From Tetracentron sinense (Eukaryota > Streptophyta > Magnoliopsida > Trochodendrales > Trochodendraceae), in NCBI GenBank assembly GCA_015143295.1, contig CM026564.1:12264416-12328415 (forward strand): a stretch of DNA of 64,000 bases, read 5' to 3'. Shown here piece after piece: positions 9,846-19,637 of this stretch (positions are counted from its first letter, which is position 1; the number at the start of each line of letters is the position of its first letter). The position numbers and the translations under genes are program-made. The notes under the pieces are model-generated. The model was not told the origin of the DNA. It did no database searches and saw only the letters and a list, made by a program, of their open reading frames with translations.

Positions 9846-12475
9846 TGTAACGACCCAGAATTTTGATATAATAAAATTATGCGGTTATGGGTCCTTAATG
9901 GATATTAATTAGTTAATTCTTTGTGAAATTGGTAAAAAGTGAGTTTTGTTCGGGATTGGATTGTACTGTAAAACTTCAGTATTTTTCCTCGAAAATCATG
10001 CACAATGTGCGGGTCGACTATCTGGACAATCACCTATCGTTCCAGTTCTTTCGCATATCGATTCGCAAGACCGCAAAAGTCTTAAATGTAAGAAAATTGA
10101 GAAAATCAGAAATTCTAGATTTTTTGGAATTTAGTGGGACTCCATAATTGTTGGGAATTCTAATAGAAATACGTGCGGCTTGTACCACAGTGTGTCGGTC
10201 GGTTGTGAGGATGACCGTCTGTCGTTTCAACAGTTAATTGTCTCATATGAAGAAACTACAGCGTATTTTGGGTAAGAAATCAAAAAATTAGTGGGTTTTG
10301 CAATTTTCTTCCGGACTGAAATGCAGTTGTCAAAACTCAATATTTTTTTCCGAAATTTTTACAGTAGGTATTGGACTGCTCCTAGTTCAGTCACCTGAAG
10401 TTTCCTCAAGATCGGGTGTTATATAACAGGGTTTCGGATGGCATATGCATGAAAAAGTGGAAAAAGCCGGTCAAATAGTCAAAGTAGTTCACTTAGTCAA
10501 CTACTACTTTCCACACCAAGGGGGTTATGTGCTTTTGCACATGATCTAAACCTTAGACTATATATATTAATGGAACAAACCCTTCCTCATGCATTCGGAC
10601 ACTAACTGTGGAGAGTTCCAGAATTTTTAGAGAGAGAAAGTGAGGAGAGAAAAAGAGGAGAGAGAAAGAAGAGAGAAGCGGGTCCTTGAGGTTTTTTGAC
10701 GTCCCGGACGCATTGGCGGAGTCCCTTTTATGCCAATCACCTCAAAAAACGTGAACTAGGTAAAACCCCTCTCTTTTCTTCTCTTTTTCCCCTTATTTTG
10801 CTATATTCTTTTATCTGAAGTATATGCATATCTTTTGGCGTGAATGAAAAAGGGTCGGAGACCCTTATATGATGTTGTGATTTTATGGGGTCCATTGGGG
10901 AGCGCAGATCAGGTCTCGGGTAAATTGTATCACCACTCTAGGGTGATGAAAAGTTGTGTTGCAGGTCGTATAAGGCTATAAAGACATCCATTAGCTTGGA
11001 AACGTTCCCTAACGGGACAGTGTGTTACCGGATTCGGTTCATGGGCGCGAGGCCCAAGTATTTCAGTTAATCAAGCAAGGCTTGGGTTAACTGGGATTAT
11101 CTTGTGGTTAGAAAATCTAACCCGAGGTTAAGTATAGTCCGTGGCTCCTCTTTTACTAGGTCAGGAGAGACGGTGTCCAGTAAGGCCCGGAGTTCCTCCG
11201 TGATTGATAGTCGGGAGATGTCGATCTGTTTGTCTAGACTGTCCGTGGTGCCTCTTGGACTAGGTCAGGAGTGGCGGTGTCCTGTATGGCCCGTGGTTCC
11301 TCCGTGACTGATAGTCGGGAGATATCGGAGTCCTAGGGAGTTTAAAGTGGCTGATCATCAGATATTGTATAGTCTAGGGTTCCTCTCCGGGTGGGTCAGA
11401 AGATGTCGGCATAGTGTCTATCGGGGTCCCTTCTTGGTGGAACGTCAAGAGATGACGACATTGGTAAAGATGTCGGGGTTCCTCCATAGACTAGCCAGAA
11501 GATTAAGGTAGGCAGGTTGGTCACGGTTCCTTTATGACTGATACCCAGGGCGATGGAGGCAAATACACGGTAGATGTGGCTAGTCAATTAAAGGGAAAAG
11601 TATGTCCTTATTGGACGAATGCCCATGTTGTGTGTGTGTAAGCTTCAGATACGAAGTGGTCTGAGTCGGTATACTCAGGGTTGGTGTATTTGTCTGAGTT
11701 GTGGACTCATGGTTCGGTATAGAATGATCAGATTCTAGTTTAGTTGGGTTAGTATACCCAAGGTTTGGTCATGTTCGGGTGAAAGCTAGAACAGTGTGTG
11801 AGTCTAAATGACTCAATGTATTATGGTTATGATTTAGAAACTTTAAGCTGAACATTTGTGGGTTGTGGCCAACTAATAGAGTCTCAGGACTCGAAATGAA
11901 ACATGATTGATGATTGAAACTATAACTTGGTAATGTAATACATTCATAACTGAACCCCAGAATTGGAAAGTAATGTGAGGTCGGGAACCTCGGTTAGGAT
12001 GACGTAACCCTAAGTGACCTTGGATCACAGTTTAATATATACTGTTCTATTTTATTGTAACATGCAAATTGAATTGTTTATTATATCATTATTGATGCGT
12101 GTTATTATGTGGAAAATAATTTAGAAGGATTGTGGTTTTATTGGGCTTCATAGCTCACTGACTTTTTATGTTAGCAGATCTTGGAGCTGCTGACTAGTAA
12201 GTGAAAAGTCCAACTTGAAATTTTGGAAGCTTGTAAAAACTGTACCCGGTGTGATAGAGGTGCCTACTTTTGTAAAACAGACTTGATGTAAATAATACAG
12301 GTATATGGTTTGCATGATAGTTATTTTGATGACAGGTGTTATTTGCTTTTTCGAAGCATCTAATAAATGTTTAAATTTCCTGCATTTTTGCGGGTAAATT
12401 CCTCCACTTGTGTGATTTGGCGAACGGATGCGCGTCTCAAAACTTGATTCCCAGGCGTGGGTTCGAGGTGTCACA
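9846..12475 (+). repeat. 3' LTR of element H
   Basis: Starts TGTAACGACCC right after the polypurine tract and ends GGTGTCACA before Sire-1 sequence. A TATA-like tatatat lies near 10560. It includes a degenerate repeat of TCCGTGGTGCCTCTT / GATAGTCGGGAGAT (11140-11330). Where other families have the acidic micro-ORF, H has only a 9-codon ATG frame (12169-12198, beginning ATGTTAGCAG). No second copy is in the window, so boundaries rest on the PPT, TG...CA ends and the change of context. Confidence 0.75.
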
Positions 12476-12818
12476 CGAGTGGCTTTAAAACTTAGAAAGT
12501 TTTAAAGCACTCGTCGCCGAGTAACTAAGACTCATCGTTGAGTTGAGACAGAAGAAAAAATCAATAAAACCTGTAGCTCACTCGTCACTGAGTGGAGGGA
12601 ACTCGTCGACGAGTTCAGGCAAAAATTTGGAAATTTTCAATTTTGCTAACTGGACGGATTTGCAAAGCAATAAAAACCTTTTATAATTGATTTTAAGAGA
12701 TTTTAAAGCATGAAAGACAACACATCAAGTTAAGATATTGTTCAATCAATTTTCACAAGAATTTTTGATTTGTTCTACTTTAGGCATATTGTTCAATTGA
12801 TGTCCTCAAGACTAGCCA
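12476..12818 (-). pseudogene. Sire-1: last codons of copia pol and its 3' non-coding flank
   Basis: Read on the minus strand and ignoring solo LTR I, the copia frame from 15016 runs ...RRELGMA then SLEDIN and stops at TGA (complement of 12793-12795). Beyond it lies non-coding sequence with three copies of a palindrome like ACTCGTCGACGAGT (12510-12620), comparable to palindrome clusters in LTRs elsewhere here. It ends at the LTR of H, so Sire-1's own 3' LTR is missing or cut. The last five bases, AGCCA (12814-12818), are the left TSD of solo LTR I. Confidence 0.75.
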
Positions 12819-14117
12819 TGTAGCACCCTGGAATTTTTTTGTTATGTATCAAAGCCTTAAGGCCATTTTCTTGAGTTAAAAGTTGGAATTATTGAAAATC
12901 CGGGTTGCCGAACTCCATTTGTGGATCGGTCAACTTTGGGGATAATTTAGTCAATAAATAAAGTTGAATTTGAAAATTCTAAAATGTTAAAAGTGTTCCG
13001 CTTTGAATGAAGAATCCAATGGAAGTTGAATCGTCAAAATCCGACGAACGAGTCAAAAGTTATGGCCGAAACAGTAAAATGGACTCAGTGTCAAAATTTG
13101 CAGAACACCGATCGCTCGGTCCATATTAGCGATTGATCGGTCCACAACCGATCGATTGGTATCTATCGACTGATCCAAAATTTTGTATGGGAAAAAATTA
13201 CAGAGATGATGTTTTCAACTAATCGCTCGGCCAAAAACACCAATCTCTCGATAGGAGACCGTTCGCTCGGTCATAATCACCCATCGCTCGGTTTTTCGCG
13301 TTTTGCAGAAGGGCTTGCTCGAGCCAAGGGTGTTCATAAACAACCTTAGCAGTACTTTGAGAGAGAGGAAGAGAGGAAAAAGGGGGTTTTAACCTAAGGC
13401 ATCATCTTGGAGGAAATGAAGGGTTTGAAAACCCAAGATCACCCCAACAGCTTAGAATTCTTAATCCAAGGCTCAAGCAAGTTCTCTAAGCGCAACAGCA
13501 ACCCCATGCATGTTTTGGAGGGTTTTCCCTCATATATTCAAGGTCGGTACCCTATGCTACCCTCTTAGTCATATTTTCCCTTTTTCTTTCCTTCTTCTTG
13601 GTTTCACTAAAGTATGAATATAATATGAGATGGATTGTATGTGTGGAAATGGATGTGGGGCGATGGATGCCATGTGCAGGGGATGTGATAAACTAAATGG
13701 GAAGGGTATTTCACCAAATAATGAACACACAATGGATGATGGATGGATTGGATGATGTATTGATCAAGAAAAGCATGATTTAAAACATGTAAAAATTCTA
13801 GGGTTTCATGCTAGTGTGTTAATTGCTTTCTAGAATGGCATGTGCTAAATTGAATGCTTATTTTTTGAATTGTATTATATGAAATTCAATATATCATGTT
13901 TATTTCTAAGCTATAGCATGTACATGACCTCACGAGCACAACATGCATACAAGAGTCAAGCATGGTTTATCGGATTTTTTGTACAAGAGTTTTATTCTCG
14001 ATTCACGAACACCATGACAAGGCCAAACGTAAGGGTTGGTACTTAGAGGTAGGGCATATCTTAAGATATGTTTTGTCTTGTTTTTAACAAGATCAAGAAC
14101 ACGTCAAGCAAGATTGC

Positions 14118-14262
14118 ATTTCTCATTGAGAAGAGGGGATTCTACACCACCCTCCCTCGCAAGTGCATCTCATTGAAAAGAGGGGGTTCTAAACCACCCT
14201 CCCTCGTAAGTACATCTCATTGAAAAGAGGGGGTTCGACACCACCCTCCCTCGCAAGTGCAT
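14118..14262 (+). repeat. Tandem array of about 56-bp G-rich/C-rich hairpin units in LTR I
   Basis: Three units of the type GAGGGGGTTCTA..ACCACCCTCCCTC followed by GCAAGTGCATCTCATTGA. Each unit can fold on itself. It occupies the same LTR position as the arrays of A, B, C and F. Confidence 0.7.
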
Positions 14263-14593
14263 GAGCATGTTTAATTTCCAAGCAAGCATTTAATTTTATG
14301 GTATGACATGCATGACACGCATGACTAGACAAGTATAACCCGACAAGACAAGCAAGACAGAATATGACAAGACAAGTTTTTCAAGCACAAAAAGAGTATT
14401 TTAAGTCAAGTCAAGCACACGATGATTTCAAGAGTTTTTCCAACTTTGATGTGATGCAAGCATTAAATATAAACTGTCTACCTTCCTATCAATTATATGA
14501 ACTACTTCCTGCTTTGTTTTCATTATTATATTGCTATGACTACTGGTTAGTATTTGGTACCCGTTGAGTATTTCATGCTCAGCTGTACTTTTG

Positions 14594-14716
14594 ATGTCGG
14601 CATGTGTTAGTGGAGCACCCGCTCCTTTTGACATATGTGCTCCCGATCCATTGGAGGAAGAGGAGTACGTTGAGGAAGTCCCTGCTAAGGAGCCTCATGT
14701 GGAGGGCTACTACTAG
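14594..14716 (+). CDS. Candidate LTR-embedded acidic micro-ORF (40 aa), solo LTR I
   Basis: Begins ATGTCGGCA, 14 nt after the conserved hairpin (14561-14580). The peptide starts MSACVSGAPAPFDIC, has EEEEYVEEV where others have VEEEYVEE, and ends EGYY. The shared spacing, C-terminal EGYY and changes that keep the frame open argue for coding. No known domain; unproven. Confidence 0.45.
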   Translation: MSACVSGAPAPFDICAPDPLEEEEYVEEVPAKEPHVEGYY

Positions 14717-15011
14717 GTGGTAGATTCTAAGTGAGTGTGGGTGAGCATGAGCGATTTATACCAATGTATTTTGGCGGGCATGTCCACACCTTCTTTTGTT
14801 GATTTCACTTTGTACAAAACTTGGATCATGAATACACATAGGGTTTTGGTTAGACTTCCGCTATGCCATGTAGTGTATGCTTCCGCTATTTTGTCCTCTA
14901 TTGTATATGCTCCAAGTATTTTGAAGGATGGTTTGTTATACATGTCATTTAGGTCATGATAAGTCGTCCAAGATTCACTTTAACTCCTAGGGTGGGTTTT
15001 GGGTCGCGACA

Positions 15012-15220
15012 AGCCATGCCTAATTCTCTTCTTAAATTACTAAATCTTTCATAAGGAAGATGTTTGGTAAATATGTCTGCAAGTTGGTTGTTAGTTTCAA
15101 CAAATTCCAACGTCACATCTCCATTTTGAACATGATCCCTTCTGAAATGATATCTTATTTCAATATGTTTTGTTCTTGAATGTTGAATTGGATTCTTTGC
15201 CATACATATTGCACTTGTGT
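15012..15220 (-). pseudogene. Sire-1: RNase H C-terminal part of copia pol
   Basis: The minus strand encodes a typical Sirevirus-like RNase H end: NTSAI...KNPIQHSRTKHIEIRYHF, RDHVQNGDV, ETNNQLADIFTK and ERFSNLRRELGMA. It is bounded by the TSD of solo LTR I on the left and by TGTGT (15216-15220), the left TSD of element B, on the right. The upstream half of the same domain continues at 25475 after B, which establishes the insertion order. Confidence 0.88.
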
Positions 15221-15430
15221 TGTAGAGCCCCGAACTTTTGACATCTATACATGACCCTTTCGTAGCCAATTTTCCTTTAAAGTAGTGCAATTAATAAATA
15301 AGGATGAAATTGGAAATTCCGAAATGCCAGAAATGTTCCTTTTCGAAGTACGAACCCAACGCAAGTTCAATCGTCAAAATCGGACGAACGAGTCAAAAGT
15401 TATGGCCAACACAGTTTGGACCTGTAGACC

Positions 15431-15625
15431 ACCGATCGCTCGGTCCATAGAGCGATCGATCGGTCCAAAACCAATCGCTCGGAGGCTATCGACTGGTCAA
15501 GATTTTTGTATGGAGAAATTTTCCAGAGAGTGAAATTTTAACCGGTCGCTCGGTTATGAAACCGATCGATCGGTAGGCAACCGATCGATCGGTCATTAAC
15601 ACCGATCGCTCGGTACTCGCGTTTT
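15431..15625 (+). promoter_or_regulatory. U3 palindrome array (CCGATCGATCGG type) in LTR B
   Basis: About seven copies of ACCGATCGMTCGGT-like palindromes in two clusters, split by a core containing TTTTTGTATGGAGAAATTTT. The array lies about 50-250 bp upstream of the TATA box, as expected of enhancer sites. No transcription factor is assigned. Confidence 0.6.
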
Positions 15626-15677
15626 TGCAGAATTTTCACTAAGGGCATTTTCGGCATAAGGGTGTTATACCTTTTCT

Positions 15678-15685
15678 TATATAGG
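15678..15685 (+). promoter_or_regulatory. TATA box of LTR B
   Basis: TTATATAGG about 460 bp into the LTR, just downstream of the U3 array. The 3' LTR has the equivalent near 23521-23529. Transcription from here would give a leader of about 1.9 kb before the LTR end. Confidence 0.65.
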
Positions 15686-16554
15686 ATTGCCCGAGCCTTT
15701 AGGGCTCATTCTCAACACTTAGAAGATTTGGGAGATTAGAAGAGAGGAGAAAGGGTTCCTAAACCTAGGGTTTCCATTTTGAAGAGAAATCAAAGGGGTT
15801 TGAGACCCTAGATCATCCTCAAGCACGTTTTCCTTCAAGATCTCGGCTCAAGCTCGTGTGGGGCACTCTCCTCAAGCTAGGGCAGCAACTCACGGTCATT
15901 TTGGAAAGGGGGATTTCTTCCTCACTTGATCAAGGTCGGTGCTTTTTACTACCCTCCTAGTTATAGCCTCTCATTTCCTTATTTCTTCTTGTTTTCCTTC
16001 ATATATATATATATATATATTATGAGATGGGTGGTATGTATGGTAAATGGAGATGGATGTTGGCGAATGGATGCCGTGTGAATGATGAAATGAATGAATG
16101 GGGAAGGGCATTGTACTAATAATAAACATACAAGTGTGATGTGAGTATAACCCACCTAGAAAAGCATGTTGTAGGGTTAATAAATAATGAACACACCATG
16201 TTTGATGAAATGCCAAATTGAATGAAATGAATAAGAAATTAAGAAAATTCATGTTTAAGGTTTATGGAAATTTGCTAGGGTTATGATAGTGTGCCTTCTT
16301 GTTTTCCCTAAATTACACAAATATTGAATTGCTCAATTGATTGATGTCTATGGATTGTTATGTATTGTTAACTCTCCAAATGTCACATTTAAATTTAAAT
16401 GCAAGTATGTACACGCTTCCACGAGCACGCATGCATGACATGATTTACATGCATGACATGATTTACCAAGGTTTTCAAGAATGAGATTTAGAGGTGGGGC
16501 ATATCCTACGATATGTTTTACCTCGCTTTTGGCAAGGATAAGACAATCATACAT

Positions 16555-16905
16555 TTTCATAAGAAGGGTCTCCCTTCCCTCGCAAGTACATACATAACAT
16601 AAGAAGGGTCTCCCTTCCCTCGCAAGTGCATCTCACAAGAACATCTCACAAGGACATCTCACAAGTGAAAGGACATGACATAATCATTCTAGGAAGAAGG
16701 GTCTCCCTTCCCTCACAAGTAGTTTACTTTTCTAAGCAAGCATGACAAGACATGGCATGACAAGCATAATCATTCTAGGAAGAAGGGTCTCCCTTCCCTC
16801 ACAAGTAGTTTACTTTTCCAAGCAAGCATGACAAGACATGGCATGACAAGCATAATCATTCTAGGAAGAAGGGTCTCCCTTCCCTCACAAGTAGTTTACT
16901 TTCCA
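16555..16905 (+). repeat. Hairpin-unit array in leader part of LTR B
   Basis: Five copies of the perfect 6-bp hairpin GAAGGG-TCT-CCCTTC, the last three inside longer direct repeats of about 86 bp. The 3' LTR carries the same set (24383-24720). Confidence 0.8.
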
Positions 16906-17232
16906 AGCAAGCATGACAAGGCATGGTATGACACGCATGATACGATAAGATAAGACAAACATGACAAGTTTTCAAGCACGGAAATGGTATTTTCAGTCAA
17001 GTCAAGTGCACGGTGTTTTCAAGGGTTTTATTGGCTTTTATGAATTCAAGCATGATTATATACTCCTTTACTTTATTGTCATGATATGAATTATTCCTGC
17101 TTTATATGCTTGAATTGTTTCCTGCTTTATATATGTGAAATGCTTCCTGCTTCCTATACTGCTATGGTTTTGCTATGACTATTGGTTAGTATTTAGTACC
17201 CGCTGAGTATTCCATGCTCAGCCGTACTTCTT

Positions 17233-17352
17233 ATGTCGGCAGGTTCTGAGGGAGCAGCTGCTCCATTTGATGTTTGTGGTCCTAGTCCATGGGTGGAAGA
17301 GGAGTACGTCGAGGAACCTTTGGAGGAACCTCCCGTAGAGGGTTATCAGTAG
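17233..17352 (+). CDS. Candidate LTR-embedded acidic micro-ORF (39 aa), left LTR of B
   Basis: ATG lies 10 nt downstream of the conserved hairpin. The peptide begins MSAGSEGAAAPFDVC, carries PWVEEEYVEE and ends EGYQ before TAG. It is identical in position and length to the frames in A and F. About one quarter of residues are Glu or Asp. Function unknown; translation not shown. Confidence 0.45.
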   Translation: MSAGSEGAAAPFDVCGPSPWVEEEYVEEPLEEPPVEGYQ

Positions 17353-17652
17353 GTGGTGTTAGATTCCGAGTGGATTAGCTGTGGGTGAGCATGAGTGATT
17401 ATATCCATGTATTTTGGTGGGCATGTCCGCACTTTCTTTGTTTTGTTTTCTTTTGTATTAACTTGGACCATGTATATATACTTAGAGGTTTGTTAGACTT
17501 CCGCTGTGTTTTATAGCTATGCTTCCACTGTTATCCTCTATTGTATATGTTTTGTGAGTTTTGCAGGTTGGTTCGTCAAGCAAGTCATGTAAATCATGAT
17601 TAAGTCGTCCAAGATTCACTCTAACTCCTAGGGTGGGTTTTGGGTCGCAACA

Positions 17653-17882
17653 TGTGTTATCACATTTTATTGGAATCTTACCACAGAATAATTTGAAGTC
17701 TTCTATTTGTTGTTTCATGCATAATGTTTGAGCTCAACAACTTCCAGCTACTACATATTCAGCCTTAGCTGTTGATAGAGCTACAGAGTTTTGCAGGTTG
17801 GTTCGTCAAGCAAGTCATGTAAATCATGATTAAGTCATCCAAGATTCACTCTAACTCCTAGGGTGGGTTTTGGGTCGCGACA
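17653..17882 (+). other. Aberrant junction: copied Sire-1 target (141 bp) joined to a 97-bp LTR-B stub
   Basis: Bases 17653-17793 repeat 25475-25615, the Sire-1 DNA right of B, with one difference seen. Bases 17786-17882 repeat the last 97 bp of LTR B (17556-17652). The two pieces overlap in GAGTTTTG (17786-17793), which occurs in both parents, indicating a microhomology junction. The stub then leads directly into the PBS. Confidence 0.9.
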
Positions 17883-17886
17883 GAAG

Positions 17887-17898
17887 TGGTATCAAAGC
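17887..17898 (+). other. Primer-binding site, tRNA-Met type (element B)
   Basis: TGGTATCAAAGC, one mismatch from the TGGTATCAGAGC seen in A, C and D, four nucleotides after the LTR stub. Confidence 0.85.
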
Positions 17899-18242
17899 TT
17901 AGGCTTTAGGTCTCTAGGGTCACTTAGAATCTTATACCACAGCTTGACAAGAGCATATGTTAGGAAACAAGTTAGGAAGGAAGTAAGTCGGGAGCGAGTC
18001 TGGTTCCAAGTGTAAGACTAAACTTTAGTCTTAGACAAAATGGTTGTTTCAACCAAGTACGGGTCCTAGGTACGCTAGAACACTGAAGTATAAGTATAAT
18101 GTGATGAATACTCTGATGACTTGATGTGATGTATATTAGTATTATACAACTAATACCAATTGAATTATTGTGAAATGACATTGAAATAAACTGTGGTTTC
18201 AAGTTAGACTCATGTGGTGTTATTATTCTCAGGACTTTAGTC

Positions 18243-19491
18243 ATGAGACGGAACACACGGGGTTGTGGACCACATACCAGAGCTTCCTCTTCTTCACGGG
18301 ATGAGGATGAGCAGCCGGACCTCTCTCAGGTCTTAGGCTCTATTGCTGAGACACTTGCCATACTGGCGGCTCGGCAAACTATACCGGCATCAGCGGCACC
18401 TACTCCACCGCCTGGAGCTCCAGTACATCGTACAGCTGGAGTTGAGGCATTCCGGAGATTGAGGCCTCCATCCTTCCACGGGAGTGTGGGCCCTCTTACT
18501 GCGGAGGCTTGGATCCTCCAGGTTGAGAAGATATTTGCGGTGCTCTCTCCTACAGAGGAAGAGAAAGTGGCATGGGCAGTTTTTATGCTAGAGGGCGAAG
18601 CCCACCATTGGTGGTTGTCCGCATTGAGGACACGAGACTTGACCATGCAAGGCCAACCGTGGACTTGGGAGGAGTTTAAGGACACGTTCTATAAGAAGTA
18701 TTTCCCGGTTGGAGCTCGGGAAAGGAAAGAGAGAGAATTCATCAACCTTGAGCAAGGTTCGATGTCTGTGGCCGCTTATGAGGCCAAGTTCTCGGAGCTA
18801 TCACGCTTCGCGACACATATGATTGCCACCGAGGCAATGAAGGCGAGGAGGTTTGAGCAAGGGCTCAAGGATGTCATCATGGAGAAAGTGTCGGTCTTCA
18901 GGCATGCCACTTACGCCGAAGTAGTGGATAAAGCCTTGTTGGTTGAGACCAATTCAGAGACCGTGTCCAAGAAGAGAGAATTGGCGAGAGGCCAATCTAG
19001 TGGTTCGGTACCTTTAGAGAGGCGGGCCCGGACTGGTCCTTATCAGTATACATGGCCAGCACCACAGATGAGGCCGACTTATGTGCCTCCAGCACCCCGG
19101 TAGTATGTACCCCAGGCACCTCGACCTCAGGCTCTTCCGGCCCCACGGCCAGTTACCCCTCAGGCAGCGAGGTATACACCACCTCCGGTCCCTCCAGCCT
19201 ACACATATGAGGTCTGCACTTCATGCGGCAAAAGGCATCCGGCAGGAGATTGCCGAAGAGCATCTGGTGGATGTTATCATTGCGGTCGCCAGGGCCACAT
19301 GATCAGGGATTGCCCTAGCCGGCATTTACCAGGCCAGTCTCAGGGTAGTAGGCCCCCGACACGCCCAGCAGGATCATACCAGGCGTCATCTCAGACTACC
19401 CGGTCTACACCTCAGTCTCGCCAGGCAAACCAGGGGCGAGTTTTTGCCTTGACAGAGGGTGATGCACTTGCATCTGATGATGTGGTGCAAG
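18243..19491 (+). pseudogene. gag of element B (capsid, double zinc knuckle) with one nonsense codon
   Basis: ATG chosen because MRRN/MRRG starts are shared with A, C and D and a CTCAG acceptor-like site lies 10 nt upstream. Proline/alanine-rich N-terminus, capsid region about residues 75-210 (LRPPSFHG, LEGEAHHWW, YKKYFPVG, YEAKFSELSRFA), then a Pro/Gln-rich linker. A TAG at 19101-19103, where a Gln codon is expected, stops it after 286 residues; the frame stays open beyond it through CTSCGKRHPAGDC and CYHCGRQGHMIRDC to ASDDVVQ. Gag normally forms the particle and packages RNA. The last codon is split by the predicted intron. A single C-to-T change explains the break. Confidence 0.88.
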
Positions 19492-19637
19492 GTACGCAGT
19501 TAGAGTTAATTTCTTTATTCGTGATTATTATGTTATGCTCTATTCTCTGCGTACGTACTTGGCATGTTCTATATGTATATATACCTACATGTATACGCTG
19601 TTGATGCATGGATTAACTCCACTAGTTAAAATTTCAG
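19492..19637 (+). other. Predicted spliceosomal intron between gag and pol, element B (146 nt)
   Basis: AAG|GTACGC ... ATTTCAG|GA with a T-rich body. Removing it joins GTG CAA G to GA ACC CTA CTA GTC, reading VQGTLLV, the junction found in C and D. At 146 nt it is not a multiple of three, so gag and protease are in different frames unless it is removed. Unspliced RNA would end Gag inside the intron. Confidence 0.72.

Larger units (their letters stand above)
7469..12475 (+). mobile_element. Element H: decayed Ty3/gypsy chromovirus, 3' part
   Basis: The plus-strand pol remnant begins inside the RT FxDDILVY motif because element A interrupts it, runs through RNase H, integrase and a chromodomain-type tail, and is followed by a polypurine tract and a 2.6-kb LTR. 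The 5' half is left of element A and off the window. Its LTR head (TGTAACGACCCAGAATTTT) marks a family distinct from all others here. Confidence 0.85.
12819..15011 (+). mobile_element. Solo LTR I (Ty3/gypsy) with intact target-site duplication
   Basis: A single 2193-bp LTR (TGTAGCACCCTGG ... GGGTCGCGACA) with no internal sequence, flanked by AGCCA on both sides (12814-12818 and 15012-15016). Removing it plus one TSD copy rejoins the Sire-1 pol frame. This is the product of recombination between the two LTRs of a former full element. It contains the conserved box (13010-13072), the CGATCG-type U3 array (13108-13300), a hairpin array (14118-14262), the conserved hairpin and the micro-ORF. Confidence 0.92.
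15221..17652 (+). repeat. Left LTR of element B
   Basis: 2432 bp, TGTAGAGCCCCGAAC ... GGGTCGCAACA. It contains the conserved box (15355-15413), a U3 palindrome array, TATA, hairpin-unit arrays, the conserved hairpin (17202-17222) and a micro-ORF. It is not adjacent to B's PBS; 141 bp of target DNA and an LTR stub intervene. Confidence 0.92.

Noticed and set aside
17887..17898. tRNA gene fragments at TGGTATCAGAGC sites
   Set aside because: Only the 12-nt primer-complementary part is present, each next to an LTR end; these are primer-binding sites.
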